Shown piece by piece: positions 26,300-35,041 of a stretch of DNA of 64,000 bases. The stretch's first letter is position 1, and every line of letters begins with the position of its first letter. Source of the stretch: an uncultured Bacillota bacterium (GTDB taxonomy: Bacteria; Bacillota_I; Bacilli_A; RFN20; CAG-449). The notes below the pieces were generated by a model. It was not told where the DNA came from. It ran no database searches and was given only the letters and a program-made list of their open reading frames with translations. Location: positions 7,572 through 71,571 of the forward strand of contig CAJKZK010000001.1 in the NCBI GenBank assembly GCA_905204225.1, given 5' to 3'. The position numbers and the translations under genes are program-made.

Positions 26300-26328
26300 T
26301 TGATTTACTTGTTAAATTAGAATAATAT
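26300..26328 (+). promoter_or_regulatory. Promoter of rplM-rpsI
   Basis: TTGATT (26300-26305), 17 bases, TAATAT (26323-26328). Transcription should begin near 26335, at the first base of the L13 leader hairpin. Confidence 0.65.
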
Positions 26329-26331
26329 ATT

Positions 26332-26384
26332 TATTGGCACTTATTGCCAATTGTAGTCCCGGTAAGACAGACAATTGCAAGGAG
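26332..26384 (+). promoter_or_regulatory. L13 leader (ribosomal-protein autoregulatory RNA)
   Basis: TTGGCA (26334-26339) pairs with TGCCAA (26345-26350), and AATTGT (26349-26354) can pair with ACAATT (26371-26376), so the two helices compete or stack. Position (about 50 bases ending at the rplM ribosome-binding site) and the GGCACTTATTGCC core fit the L13 leader described in Firmicutes, through which L13 is thought to limit its own operon. Confidence 0.65.
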
Positions 26385-26393
26385 ATTAAAATT

Positions 26394-26834
26394 ATGCAAA
26401 GACAAACAACAATTGCTAATGCTAAAACTGTAACACGTAAGTGGTACGTAATTGATGCAACAAACCTCCCATTAGGACGTTTAGCATCAGAAGTTGCTAG
26501 ATATTTAACTGGCAAAAATAAAGCTATCTATACACCAAATGTAGACTGTGGTGATTACATCATTGTCATTAACGCTGGTAAAGTTGCTTTATCTGGTGAC
26601 GCTGAATACAAGAAGACATATTATAATGCTTCTGGTTGGGCTAGAGGAATCAGATCAAGAACTGCTGGAGTTATGAAAAGAGAATTCCCAGTTGAAATGG
26701 TTGAAAGAGCTGTTCACGGTATGTTACCTAAGGGTCGTTTAGGTAGACAAATTGAAAAGAAATTATTTGTCTATGAAGGTAATGAACATAAACAAGTTGC
26801 ACAAAACCCAGAAGTGTTAACTTTAAAATTCTAG
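26394..26834 (+). CDS. rplM: 50S ribosomal protein L13
   Basis: L13 is an early 50S assembly protein. The ATG at 26394 follows AAGGAG by 9 bases; a frame extension back to 26334 would run through the leader RNA and is rejected. The 146-aa product has RKWYVIDATNLPLGRLASEV, YTPNVDCGDYIIVINAGK and the MLPKGRLGRQ motif (about 112-121). rpsI follows 12 bases later, the universal pairing. Confidence 0.97.
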   Translation: MQRQTTIANAKTVTRKWYVIDATNLPLGRLASEVARYLTGKNKAIYTPNVDCGDYIIVINAGKVALSGDAEYKKTYYNASGWARGIRSRTAGVMKREFPVEMVERAVHGMLPKGRLGRQIEKKLFVYEGNEHKQVAQNPEVLTLKF

Positions 26835-26846
26835 GAGGAATGAACA

Positions 26847-27248
26847 ATGGCAAAGAAAAAAGAAGTCAAATACTATGGCACAGGTCGTAGAAAATCATCT
26901 ATCGCTAGAGTTTATTTAGTTCCTGGAAAAGGTGCTATTACAGTAAATGGTCAAGATGTTAATAACTATTTACCACATGCAACACTCGTTATGGATTTAA
27001 AACAACCACTTGAATTAACTGGAACAACTGAAAGATTTGATATTATTGCAACAGTTACTGGTGGTGGATTTACAGGCCAAGCTGGTGCATTAAGATTAGG
27101 TATTGCAAGAGCTTTACTTGAAGCAAGCCCTGATTATCGTGCTCCATTAAAAGTAGCAGGTATGTTAACAAGAGATTCTAGAGCTAAAGAAAGAAAGCAC
27201 TATGGTCTCAAAAAAGCAAGACGTGCTCCACAATTCTCAAAACGTTAA
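26847..27248 (+). CDS. rpsI: 30S ribosomal protein S9
   Basis: S9 reaches the P-site tRNA with its C-terminal tail. In 133 aa: [16 protein letters not shown] (about 9-24), [21 protein letters not shown] and the tail [16 protein letters not shown], ending in the invariant Lys-Arg. A terminator follows 28 bases after the stop. Confidence 0.97.
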   Translation: MAKKKEVKYYGTGRRKSSIARVYLVPGKGAITVNGQDVNNYLPHATLVMDLKQPLELTGTTERFDIIATVTGGGFTGQAGALRLGIARALLEASPDYRAPLKVAGMLTRDSRAKERKHYGLKKARRAPQFSKR

Positions 27249-27276
27249 TTTATTTCGTTTTAGGTTACAGAACATT

Positions 27277-27302
27277 AAAGAGGAGATTTTCTCCTCTTTT
27301 TG
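27277..27302 (+). terminator. Terminator of rplM-rpsI
   Basis: AAAGAGGAG (27277-27285) pairs with CTCCTCTTT (27291-27299) around ATTTT, followed by T residues. Confidence 0.92.
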
Positions 27303-27306
27303 CGTG

Positions 27307-27335
27307 TTGCAAATTTTAATGTTTTAATATATTAT
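27307..27335 (+). promoter_or_regulatory. Promoter before the TerD-like gene
   Basis: TTGCAA (27307-27312), a 17-base spacer and TATTAT (27330-27335). The expected transcript starts near 27342 and has a leader of about 110 bases containing a terminator. Confidence 0.55.
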
Positions 27336-27340
27336 AAATT

Positions 27341-27428
27341 TAGAGCCTGTACTTATTTCGTTATTGTAAGATAGTGCATAGTCAGGCCATTATTTTAAAT
27401 TTTACCTCTTGTTATGCAAGAGGTTTTA
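27341..27428 (+). ncRNA. Structured leader or small RNA with terminator
   Basis: GCCTG (27344-27348) can close onto CAGGC (27383-27387) around a 34-base internal region, and ACCTCTTG (27404-27411) pairs with CAAGAGGT (27417-27424) followed by T residues, 29 bases before the next ATG. A closed element followed by a terminator is riboswitch- or attenuator-like, or an independent RNA of about 85 bases. It matches no class that I recognise. Confidence 0.4.
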
Positions 27429-27452
27429 TAAATTAAAGAGGGATGAAACATT

Positions 27453-29417
27453 ATGAATAAAATTAATAAAGAACAAATACTTATTTCTAGACATTATATT
27501 ATGTCAAATGGACAAGAAGACAACAATAGAGATAAATATTATGCTTATTTATTAAATAAATTTGGCATCGAAATTGTCAATCCTAAATTTTTAAATAAAG
27601 AAGTTGTTCAACAATTAAAAAAATATTTAAAAATTAATATACCTAATTCATTTTATAAAAATCCTCAAGATTTAAAATATTTTTCTTGTGAAGAATTATA
27701 TTTAGAACAGCTTATTTCTTATATCAATATTGATTTGATTGAAGGAAATCATAATAAAAATACAAATTTTAATCGTATAGAATTATTTAATAAAGTATTA
27801 CCTAAATATGAGAATGGTAAAGAAATTAAAATAAGAAAATATAATATAATTCTAGAAAATGAAATTAATAAAATATTGAATGATATATTTGATGCATATT
27901 GTAATTATTCTCGTCCTTTTTCTATTGAAGAAGCAAATGAATTTTTATATTTATATTCATTAGGATTTTATCATAATCAAGATATTAAATGTAAAGATAA
28001 TATTTTTTATTTATTAGATAAAGATATAAATTTTGCAAAATTACTTGATAGAAAAGATGTTGTAAAATTCTCTATTCTTAAATTTGGTAATGCAGATTTT
28101 AATAAAATGAACAAATCACAAAAAAACACATTGAAATTAATTAAAAATATGATTCCTTTGGTTAAAAAAACATCATTAAGTAAAAAGCAAGCTAAATTTT
28201 TTAATAAATTATGTAAAGAATGTAATTTAAAAATTAGTGATAACAATGATAATTCACCATATAAAGCTGCAATAAAAGAAATAAAAAATGGAAATATTAT
28301 TTCTGCTAGTAAAATATTTTTAGATAATGGATCTTTATTTGCTCGTAATTTTAGATTTTTATTATCAAGAGCTAATAATGAAGAAAAAAATATTTTAATA
28401 AATATGCTTCCTAATGACAATCCTATTTTGCTATATCAAATATTAACAACTATTTTAAATGATAAAGACAAAAGAATATTTACATTTAAAAATAATAATT
28501 TAGTGAAATGTCATATTGAAACTGATTATGAAGAAAAATATAGAAAATCAAAATTAGATTATGAAACATGTGAAACACTATCTAATATTATTAAAAATAA
28601 AATTGATTCATATTATTTGTCTTTACCAAAATTAGGAAAAATATATATTTCTGAAAAATTTAAAAAAATTGCTTTGCCTGTTAATAATTCGTGTTCAGGA
28701 AGAGGTTTAGATGTGCTTCCAACTGGTTCAAGAATTAAAATTAATGGTAATTATATAAGAACTTTTTGTTATTGGAAAAATGTATTTGATATTGATACAT
28801 CGGCATTATTTATAAAAGATGATTTTAATAAAAATAATGATTATGTTGAACTTTCTTGGAGGAATTATAATACTCTTCCTTTAGGAAAATCTGCTTTATC
28901 TTCTGGTGATTGTAGAGATGAAAATGGAGCAGAATATCAAGATTTTAAAATAGATGAATTGTTAGAATTAGGTTATAGATATGTTATTTATACTCTTAAT
29001 GGCTATGGTGGAAAACTTAATGAAGGTGACATTGTATGTGGTTATCAAAATAAGAATAACTTAAATACAAGTGCATGGGATCCTAAAAATATTGAATTTA
29101 AAATTAATGTTATAAGTAATTCATGTGCTTATATAGGCTTTGCAATAGATTTAAAAACAAAAGAAATTATTGTTTTAAACCTTAATTCAAGTGGAAATAA
29201 TCAAGTAGTAAATAAAAAACAATTATTATTAATAGAAAGATATTTAAACGAAAATTATTTAAATTATAGTATGTATGATTTACTTAAATGTAGAGGAGAA
29301 ATTACTTCAAAAGAAGAAGCAAATATCATATTTGATGAAGACTATATACCTTTAGATAATCAAAAAACAATTAAATCTTATGAAATGGAAAAACTTGTTG
29401 CATTGATTAATGAATAA
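27453..29417 (+). CDS. Large protein with C-terminal TerD-like domain
   Basis: A 654-aa, Lys/Asn-rich soluble protein with no signal or membrane helix. The first 400 residues are mostly helical and not recognised. From about 430 on it resembles the calcium-binding TerD fold: a W-x8-DIDTSALF stretch, SSGDCRDENGAEYQDFKID (about 482-500) in place of the TerD HTGDN-type loop, and a closing strand YVIYTLNGYGG. TerD proteins act in stress and tellurite-resistance systems, but the divergence is large and a stress role is only inference. It has its own promoter with a leader terminator; AGAGGG precedes the ATG. The amidase gene follows after 39 bases. Confidence 0.5.
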   Translation: MNKINKEQILISRHYIMSNGQEDNNRDKYYAYLLNKFGIEIVNPKFLNKEVVQQLKKYLKINIPNSFYKNPQDLKYFSCEELYLEQLISYINIDLIEGNHNKNTNFNRIELFNKVLPKYENGKEIKIRKYNIILENEINKILNDIFDAYCNYSRPFSIEEANEFLYLYSLGFYHNQDIKCKDNIFYLLDKDINFAKLLDRKDVVKFSILKFGNADFNKMNKSQKNTLKLIKNMIPLVKKTSLSKKQAKFFNKLCKECNLKISDNNDNSPYKAAIKEIKNGNIISASKIFLDNGSLFARNFRFLLSRANNEEKNILINMLPNDNPILLYQILTTILNDKDKRIFTFKNNNLVKCHIETDYEEKYRKSKLDYETCETLSNIIKNKIDSYYLSLPKLGKIYISEKFKKIALPVNNSCSGRGLDVLPTGSRIKINGNYIRTFCYWKNVFDIDTSALFIKDDFNKNNDYVELSWRNYNTLPLGKSALSSGDCRDENGAEYQDFKIDELLELGYRYVIYTLNGYGGKLNEGDIVCGYQNKNNLNTSAWDPKNIEFKINVISNSCAYIGFAIDLKTKEIIVLNLNSSGNNQVVNKKQLLLIERYLNENYLNYSMYDLLKCRGEITSKEEANIIFDEDYIPLDNQKTIKSYEMEKLVALINE

Positions 29418-29456
29418 ATAAGTAATTAAAATTCAAATTCAATAATAAATTATAAT

Positions 29457-30125
29457 ATGAAAAAAATATTTATAATTATTTCATGGATTTTAGTTATATC
29501 TACAATTATATTCATTCCTTTAACATTTAATAAATGTATAGATGTTTCATCTTTTATTGATTTTATCGTTTTTATTGATCCAGGCCATGGTGGAAAAGAC
29601 AATGGAGCGACATATTTAGATATATATGAAGATGAAATAAATTTATCTATAGCAAAAAAATTATATGAAAAATGTATATCTAAAAATCTAATTGCGTATA
29701 TATCTCGAACTGATGATTATGATTTGGCTTCATTATACGCGAAAAATAGAAAAAATGAAGATTTATATAAAAGAGTAGAAAATATCAACCATTCAGGTTG
29801 TGATGTATTTATATCCATACATGTAAATAAATATCCAACAAATGATGTTAATGGACCCATGGTTTATTATGATAAAAATAATGAATATTCATATTTATTA
29901 TCTAAAAATATTCAAAAAGAATTAAATATTTTATCTAACAAAAATAAAACAGTTCATTATGAAGATTTTTATTTATTCAAAAATTGTACTAAACCAGGTG
30001 TTATTGTTGAATGTGGCTTTATTTCTAATGAAGAAGAAAGAAGCAAACTTATTGATGATAAATATCAACAAGCGATAGTAGATGCTTTATATCAAGGAAT
30101 ATATAATTATTATTTAAATAATTGA
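29457..30125 (+). CDS. N-acetylmuramoyl-L-alanine amidase, CwlD type
   Basis: An Amidase_3 zinc hydrolase that cuts the bond between muramic acid and the stem peptide. The 222-aa protein has an N-terminal membrane anchor (4-22), then the domain with zinc ligands H44 (DPGHGGKDNG), E58 and H122 (SIHVN) and catalytic E185 (VIVECGFISN). It has no cell-wall binding repeats, so it resembles CwlD more than LytC autolysins. No Shine-Dalgarno is visible before the ATG (bases 29440-29456 are all A/T), unlike most genes here. It may be translated weakly or from the upstream message. Confidence 0.85.
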   Translation: MKKIFIIISWILVISTIIFIPLTFNKCIDVSSFIDFIVFIDPGHGGKDNGATYLDIYEDEINLSIAKKLYEKCISKNLIAYISRTDDYDLASLYAKNRKNEDLYKRVENINHSGCDVFISIHVNKYPTNDVNGPMVYYDKNNEYSYLLSKNIQKELNILSNKNKTVHYEDFYLFKNCTKPGVIVECGFISNEEERSKLIDDKYQQAIVDALYQGIYNYYLNN

Positions 30126-30157
30126 AACCCCTTTCTTACAAATAATAAAAAATATTA

Positions 30158-30186
30158 TTGACAAATAATATAACTTTTTATAAGAT
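30158..30186 (+). promoter_or_regulatory. Promoter before the second peptide gene
   Basis: TTGACA (30158-30163), 17 bases, TAAGAT (30181-30186). The transcription start near 30193 is only about 7 bases from the attenuator-like hairpin at 30200. Confidence 0.7.
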
Positions 30187-30199
30187 GAAATATCAAAAG

Positions 30200-30222
30200 A
30201 TAGCATTTTTATGCTATTTTTT
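30200..30222 (+). terminator. Promoter-proximal hairpin with T tract
   Basis: ATAGCAT (30200-30206) and ATGCTAT (30211-30217) pair around TTTT and are followed by six T. It has all parts of an intrinsic terminator but lies at the very start of the transcript, so it would act as an attenuator of the peptide operon or as a stabilising 5' hairpin. Confidence 0.55.
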
Positions 30223-30276
30223 AAACTAAATTATTAAAAAGAAAGGAGATACGTGTAATACGTAAAAATAAGAATT

Positions 30277-30414
30277 ATGAAAAAAGAATATATTATACCA
30301 ACAATATCTTTTATTAATGTGAATTATGAAGATGTTATATTAGCAAGCAATTTAAAAGCAAATGAAACCCTTGATTGGAACACAAGTGTTAATGGTGAAA
30401 CATGGGGTAAATAA
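30277..30414 (+). CDS. Small peptide, 45 aa, DVI family (paralogue of 20583)
   Basis: A 45-codon frame, MKKEYIIPTISFINV then NYEDVILASNLK, with a Trp- and Asn-containing tail ending NGETWGK. Its stop is one base before the ATG of the secreted protein at 30416, so translation must be coupled. The only AAAGGAG site lies about 28 bases upstream; a TACGT/ACGTA hairpin at 30250-30264 would bring it nearer to the ATG. Shared features with the 20583 peptide are the short basic start, Y..P.IS, the D/E-D-V-I core and a Ser three residues later. No function is known to me. Confidence 0.65.
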   Translation: MKKEYIIPTISFINVNYEDVILASNLKANETLDWNTSVNGETWGK

Positions 30415-30415
30415 A

Positions 30416-31582
30416 ATGAAAAAAATTAAAAAATTATTTATTCTTCCATTATTAGCGTTATCTCTATTTAATGTTAATAATACTCAATTAACTAATTCTC
30501 AATTTCAATTAGAAGAAACAACTAATGATGAAAATATCGTTGGAATTAGAAAAGAAATTACATCTACTTCAAATAATGATGTTAAAGTATCTAATATTCT
30601 AAAAGTACAAGCATCAAATGTAGAAAATGGTAAAAGATCATTAAGATTTGTTGCAGGCATATCAAGCCTTTCATTAAAAGCACATTTCCACAGAGAAGAA
30701 ATCAAAGTAAATAATGAAGTAATAATGAAAGCAAATGATATTGAAGTCACTTGTGCTTATTCAAAAATATTAAATGGAACTGTTGAACAAACAGCAAATA
30801 CAGTATTTGAAAATAATGAGTATAAATATTTTGTTGCATATACATTAAAAGATATTCCAGAAGAATATTGGTCAACTGTAATTAATGTTTCTCTTATTTT
30901 AGAAGATGGTAATAAAGCCGCTACTAAAAAAGCTAATGTAGATGCGTTTGATGAATCAAAAACAAATGAAGAATGTTTTTCGTTTAGTAAATTGAATGAT
31001 GGTAACTATGCCATTGCCGTGAAAAATGATTATAAAGCAACAATAAAGGAATTAAATATCCCATCATATTATTATGAAACGATTGATACAAACAATGAAT
31101 TTGTAAAAACAAAAAATATGATAACGACTATTGGATATAAATCAAATAGTAGTGTTGAAATTATAGGCTTTAGTGGTTGTACAAATTTAACTTACATTAA
31201 TATTCCAAGTACAATTACACAAATTAAAGATTCGTCTTTTACAAATTGTAGTTCTTTAACAACTGTTATTTTTAATTCTGGTGTTAATATTGGACATTGG
31301 GTATTTGTTTCATGTAATAAAATTGAAAAACTAATTTTACCAAAAGGTACAGTTCTTGGAATGCAACCATTTGGTGATCACCATGAAAATCTATCTGTAT
31401 ATTATGAAGGTGAAACAATACCTACAAGCTGGAATCAATTCTGGAGAGAGGCGTCAAAATTTAAATTTTATTTATTTTCATCAACTCAACCTACATCAAA
31501 TCCAACTAATGCAGATGGATATTGGCATTATGTAAATAATGAACCAGTTAAATGGGAAATTAGCACTGTAGTGAGCAAATAA
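30416..31582 (+). CDS. Secreted protein with BspA-like leucine-rich repeats
   Basis: A 388-aa exported protein. The start is ATG 30416 (MKKIKKLFILPLLALSLF), giving a clear signal peptide; the longer frame from 30362 would overlap the peptide gene. Residues about 30-190 form the beta domain shared with the protein at 20729 (RSLRFVAGISSL here, YYLRYATAIKGD there). About 245-345 carries LRR_5/BspA-type repeats (FSGCTNLTYINIPSTITQI, then SFTNCSSLTTVIF), followed by a short C-terminal module ending GYWHYVNNEPVKW, a form common at the end of such surface proteins. It is likely a surface adhesin or glycan-binding protein. No terminator is seen after it. Confidence 0.7.
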   Translation: MKKIKKLFILPLLALSLFNVNNTQLTNSQFQLEETTNDENIVGIRKEITSTSNNDVKVSNILKVQASNVENGKRSLRFVAGISSLSLKAHFHREEIKVNNEVIMKANDIEVTCAYSKILNGTVEQTANTVFENNEYKYFVAYTLKDIPEEYWSTVINVSLILEDGNKAATKKANVDAFDESKTNEECFSFSKLNDGNYAIAVKNDYKATIKELNIPSYYYETIDTNNEFVKTKNMITTIGYKSNSSVEIIGFSGCTNLTYINIPSTITQIKDSSFTNCSSLTTVIFNSGVNIGHWVFVSCNKIEKLILPKGTVLGMQPFGDHHENLSVYYEGETIPTSWNQFWREASKFKFYLFSSTQPTSNPTNADGYWHYVNNEPVKWEISTVVSK

Positions 31583-31667
31583 AATACTAAATTTTTAGAT
31601 AAAATTAACCCGAAAAAACGCTTAAATATGATATAAATAAAAAAAATAAAAAAAGTTAAAAATATTG

Positions 31668-31696
31668 TTGATTTTTGAGTTGTATTATTATATTAT
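31668..31696 (+). promoter_or_regulatory. Promoter of tRNA-Ile
   Basis: TTGATT (31668-31673), 17 bases, TATTAT (31691-31696); transcription would begin about 6 bases before the tRNA. Confidence 0.6.
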
Positions 31697-31708
31697 ATTT
31701 AAGCAATC

Positions 31709-31785
<77 letters not shown>

Positions 31786-31831
31786 TTGCTTAAATATTTC
31801 ACCTTTGAAAAAAAGATGTTTATATAGATGT

Positions 31832-31853
31832 TCACCGTAAGGTGATTTTTTTT
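31832..31853 (+). terminator. Terminator after tRNA-Ile
   Basis: TCACC (31832-31836) and GGTGA (31841-31845) close a GTAA loop, followed by eight T. The stem is short but the T tract is strong. Confidence 0.7.
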
Positions 31854-31890
31854 ACTTGATTTTATAAAATTTTAATTTATTGATATTTTT

Positions 31891-31908
31891 AAAAAATATA
31901 TACTTTTT
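31891..31908 (+). promoter_or_regulatory. Shared operator motif, site A (ATPase gene)
   Basis: AAAAAATATATACTTTTT occurs here, again exactly at 31956-31973, and inverted with 17 of 18 matches at 36020-36037 before the permease operon. Repetition in front of two sugar-transport units beside an AraC gene suggests that it is that regulator's binding site. Confidence 0.5.
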
Positions 31909-31942
31909 TGACTTTGTTATTGTAGTTTACTGATTTTTAGCT

Positions 31943-31956
31943 TGTAATCGCTTTCA
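31943..31956 (+). promoter_or_regulatory. cre site (CcpA operator) before the ABC ATPase
   Basis: TGTAATCGCTTTCA is a perfect match to the catabolite-responsive element consensus TGWAANCGNTNWCA. It overlaps the expected -35 position of the promoter whose -10 is TATACT (31975-31980), so CcpA binding should repress. Confidence 0.75.
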
Positions 31957-31973
31957 AAAAATATATACTTTTT
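31956..31973 (+). promoter_or_regulatory. Shared operator motif, site B (ATPase gene)
   Basis: The second exact copy of the 18-base motif, 65 bases after site A and ending just before the TATACT -10 element. It shares one base with the cre site, so CcpA and the presumed AraC activator may compete here. Confidence 0.5.
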
Positions 31974-32003
31974 GTATACTTTAAAAAAAGGAGCTTTAAA
32001 ACT

Positions 32004-33731
32004 ATGTTAGAAAAAGATCGTTTAATTGTACTTGAAAAAGAAAGAAAACATCAAGAAGAAAAAAACAATAAAATTAAAGAAAAAGAATTATATAAACAAA
32101 GATGTCGTATTTATGAAGAAATGGTTAAAAAGCAAAAAATCGAATCTCATAAAATAAAAAATGCTCCTAAAGATGCATATATTTCATTACGTCATATTAA
32201 TAAGATATATGATAATAAGGTGCAAGCAGTATATGATTTTAATTTAGATATTAAAGAAAAAGAATTTGTTGTATTTGTTGGCCCTTCAGGATGTGGTAAA
32301 TCAACTACTTTAAGAATGATTGCGGGTTTAGAAGATATTACTTGTGGTGATTTATTTATTGATAAGACTTACGCTAATGAATTACATCCAAAAGATAGAG
32401 ATATTGCTATGGTTTTCCAAAGCTATGCGTTGTATCCACATATGACAGTTGCGGGTAATATGGCTTTTGGCTTAAAAATAAAAAAATATCCTACTTTAAA
32501 AGTGGATGAAAATGGTAATCCTATCTTAGGCATTAATAAAAAAGCAATTAAAATATTAAAGAATCAATATAATAATTTAAATAAATATTTTGTTTCATTA
32601 GCTGAAGGTGAAGAAAAAAATAAAATAAAAAATGAATTAAATGAGATTAAGGAAAAAATTGAATATTTAGAAAAAACTCCTGTTGAAGTTTACGAATATA
32701 AACATTTGCCAAAAGATGAAATTAGATCAAGAGTAGAAAAAGCTGCTCAAATATTACAAATTTCTGAATACTTAGGAAGAAAACCAAAGGCTTTGTCAGG
32801 TGGCCAATGTCAAAGAGTAGCTCTTGGAAGAGCAATTGTTAAAAATGCTAAAGTTTTCTTAATGGATGAACCATTATCTAATTTGGATGCTAAATTAAGA
32901 GTAGCAATGCGTAGTGAAATTATTAAATTGCACAATGATTTAAATGCGACAACTATTTATGTTACACATGATCAAACAGAAGCTATGACAATGGCAACTA
33001 GAATTGTTGTTATGAATAAAGGTTATATTCAACAAATTGGTACACCAATTGAAATATATAATCATCCAGCAAATATCTTTGTGGCGACATTTATTGGTAG
33101 TCCTGCTATGAATTTAATTAATGCAAAATTTGTTAAAGATGAGGTTATATTACCGCAAGGAACAATTGTTAAGCTTGGTAAAGATTTTGAAAAAGCGGTT
33201 AACGATTTTTATGTAAAAGAAAAAGCAAATTTGGAACAAGAATTAAAACAAATTGAAGATAATTTTATTGAAAAGAAAGAATATGAAGATAAAATAAAAA
33301 TTGTTGAAGAAAAAAATAAAAATCACTCAACAAAAATGTTAGAATATGAACTACAAAAATTGCATGAAGAATTAAAGCTTTGTTTGGAATCAAATGCTAG
33401 AAGAACTTATCTTATTAATTCATTAGAAAAGATAAATGCTCTTGATTTGAAAAAAGAAATTTCAGTTATTTTTGGAATTAGACCAGAAGATATTTATCAA
33501 GCAAATAGAATTTTGACTGATGAAGTTGTTTCTCAACAATTTGCTTTAAAAGTATCAGTTGCAGAATTATTAGGACATGAGTATTATGTTCATAGTGAGT
33601 TTGAAGGAGTAGAAATTGTATCTAAAATACATGCAAAAACATTAGTTAATGTTGGTGATGAATTGAATTTAGTTTTCGATCTATCAAAAATTCATTTATT
33701 TGATACAATAACTCAGAAGCTTATTAAATAG
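32004..33731 (+). CDS. MsmK/UgpC-type sugar ABC transporter ATPase, enlarged
   Basis: The ATP-hydrolysing subunit for CUT1 sugar importers. Core motifs are intact: Walker [10 protein letters not shown] (about 93-101), Q loop [10 protein letters not shown], signature LSGGQ (about 263), Walker B VFLMDEP (about 283), the switch His in YVTHDQTEA, and a C-terminal regulatory TOBE region (FGIRPEDIY). At 575 aa it is some 200 residues longer than usual: a charged helical N-terminus (1-55), an insertion of about 65 residues between Q loop and signature (about 160-225) and a coiled-coil insertion (about 395-475) in the TOBE part. Mycoplasma UgpC proteins are similarly enlarged. The LplABC-type genes at 36107 lack an ATPase, so this is their likely motor. 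AAAGGAG precedes the ATG. Confidence 0.88.
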   Translation: MLEKDRLIVLEKERKHQEEKNNKIKEKELYKQRCRIYEEMVKKQKIESHKIKNAPKDAYISLRHINKIYDNKVQAVYDFNLDIKEKEFVVFVGPSGCGKSTTLRMIAGLEDITCGDLFIDKTYANELHPKDRDIAMVFQSYALYPHMTVAGNMAFGLKIKKYPTLKVDENGNPILGINKKAIKILKNQYNNLNKYFVSLAEGEEKNKIKNELNEIKEKIEYLEKTPVEVYEYKHLPKDEIRSRVEKAAQILQISEYLGRKPKALSGGQCQRVALGRAIVKNAKVFLMDEPLSNLDAKLRVAMRSEIIKLHNDLNATTIYVTHDQTEAMTMATRIVVMNKGYIQQIGTPIEIYNHPANIFVATFIGSPAMNLINAKFVKDEVILPQGTIVKLGKDFEKAVNDFYVKEKANLEQELKQIEDNFIEKKEYEDKIKIVEEKNKNHSTKMLEYELQKLHEELKLCLESNARRTYLINSLEKINALDLKKEISVIFGIRPEDIYQANRILTDEVVSQQFALKVSVAELLGHEYYVHSEFEGVEIVSKIHAKTLVNVGDELNLVFDLSKIHLFDTITQKLIK

Positions 33732-33739
33732 GAGTTTTA

Positions 33740-35041
33740 ATGGAAAAAAGTGTTTTACAACCATATAAAAATGAATTAAATCCACCATCATCTAGAAGAA
33801 TAGAAGCGCATTTAATTGATGCGTTTTTAATAGTTATTATTTCTTTTCTTTTATTAATGCTTTCACATTTAATATTGGATAATTCATCTTTTTATAAACA
33901 AAAAGAAATAATACTTACTCAAGAAATGGTTAAATGTTATGAAATAGAAGAAGAAGCGAAAATTTATTTTTTTGATGATAATGATAACCATTTGTATCAA
34001 AATCCTAGAGATCAAGAAAAAATATTTAATGAATATTGTTATAAACATATAGTATATTCTTTTAACATGAATAAAGAAGCATTTGAAAAAAATGGTATTA
34101 ATATAGATAGCTTAAAAGATTATGCTCCTGCTTCTTATGAAGAAGATAATTTAGCTTATTTTTATGTTAATTATGTAGATAAATTTAATGAAAACAATGA
34201 TATTTTAGATTTAAATGGAAAAAATGTTAAAGAATATTATTATGGTATTTTAAAAAAGAATACATATAATCCGTTAGATAATGGTTCTTTATGGGTTTAT
34301 AATGAAGAATTATCTTTACCTTATTTAAATTCTAAATACGCAATTGATTTATATAAATATTATCAAGATAATGATTATCAAGCTGGAAAATCTATTAGAA
34401 ATTTACTTGCTTCAACATACCAAAAAATTTGGAATGAAGAAGTAGAGTTATTAGTTAATTCTTCTAGATTTAAAGGCCATTACAATATATATAAAGAAAA
34501 TTATGCTCAATGCTCATATATTTTAGATGGTTTTACTGTTGGCTGTTATGCGTTAAGTTTTGTTATTGTTATTTTATTACCACAATTTATTTTTAAAAAT
34601 ATGCAAACGGTTGGGAAAAGATTATTAAAAATATGTATTGCTGATAATGAAGGATACATTGTAACAGCTAAACAATTTGTTTTTAGAAATATTTGTTCAT
34701 TTGTTTTATTCTTTGGGATAATGATTATTTCTTGCTTTTTTAGTGGTGGGTTACAAACTGGTTGGATGTATCCAATATTTGAAATAGCTGGAGCAGGGAT
34801 TTCTTTGTTTTCATTTATGGCTATTTCAGCAATTATGGCTTGTTTTTCATTTATTTTAATTTTTGTCAATAAGCAAAAAAGATCACTTCAAGATTTTATT
34901 TGTTCTACTCGAGGAATTGATGAAAGATATATTGTTTATGATAAAGAAGAAGATAAAATTGAAATTAAAGAAGATAATAAATATCTAGATTCATCTACTT
35001 TTTCAAATTCTGAACGTGTTGATCTAACAAAGAAGGATTAA
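33740..35041 (+). CDS. RDD-family membrane protein
   Basis: A 433-aa protein with the RDD signatures RRIEAHLIDAFLI (about 19-31, first membrane helix) and TVGKRLLKICIADNEG (about 290-305), and four or five predicted helices. Between helices 1 and 2 lies a large, acidic, Tyr-rich loop of about 210 residues, unusual for the family. RDD proteins are poorly understood; some act in ion or osmolyte transport. It lies 8 bases after the ATPase gene and so is co-expressed. Its last 47 bases overlap the end of the convergent AraC gene. Confidence 0.75.
   Translation: MEKSVLQPYKNELNPPSSRRIEAHLIDAFLIVIISFLLLMLSHLILDNSSFYKQKEIILTQEMVKCYEIEEEAKIYFFDDNDNHLYQNPRDQEKIFNEYCYKHIVYSFNMNKEAFEKNGINIDSLKDYAPASYEEDNLAYFYVNYVDKFNENNDILDLNGKNVKEYYYGILKKNTYNPLDNGSLWVYNEELSLPYLNSKYAIDLYKYYQDNDYQAGKSIRNLLASTYQKIWNEEVELLVNSSRFKGHYNIYKENYAQCSYILDGFTVGCYALSFVIVILLPQFIFKNMQTVGKRLLKICIADNEGYIVTAKQFVFRNICSFVLFFGIMIISCFFSGGLQTGWMYPIFEIAGAGISLFSFMAISAIMACFSFILIFVNKQKRSLQDFICSTRGIDERYIVYDKEEDKIEIKEDNKYLDSSTFSNSERVDLTKKD

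Noticed and set aside
27341..27428. A known riboswitch class or SRP RNA
   Set aside because: It contains GTCAGGCC-like bases but no SRP tetraloop domain, and no conserved core of a riboswitch that I can recall.
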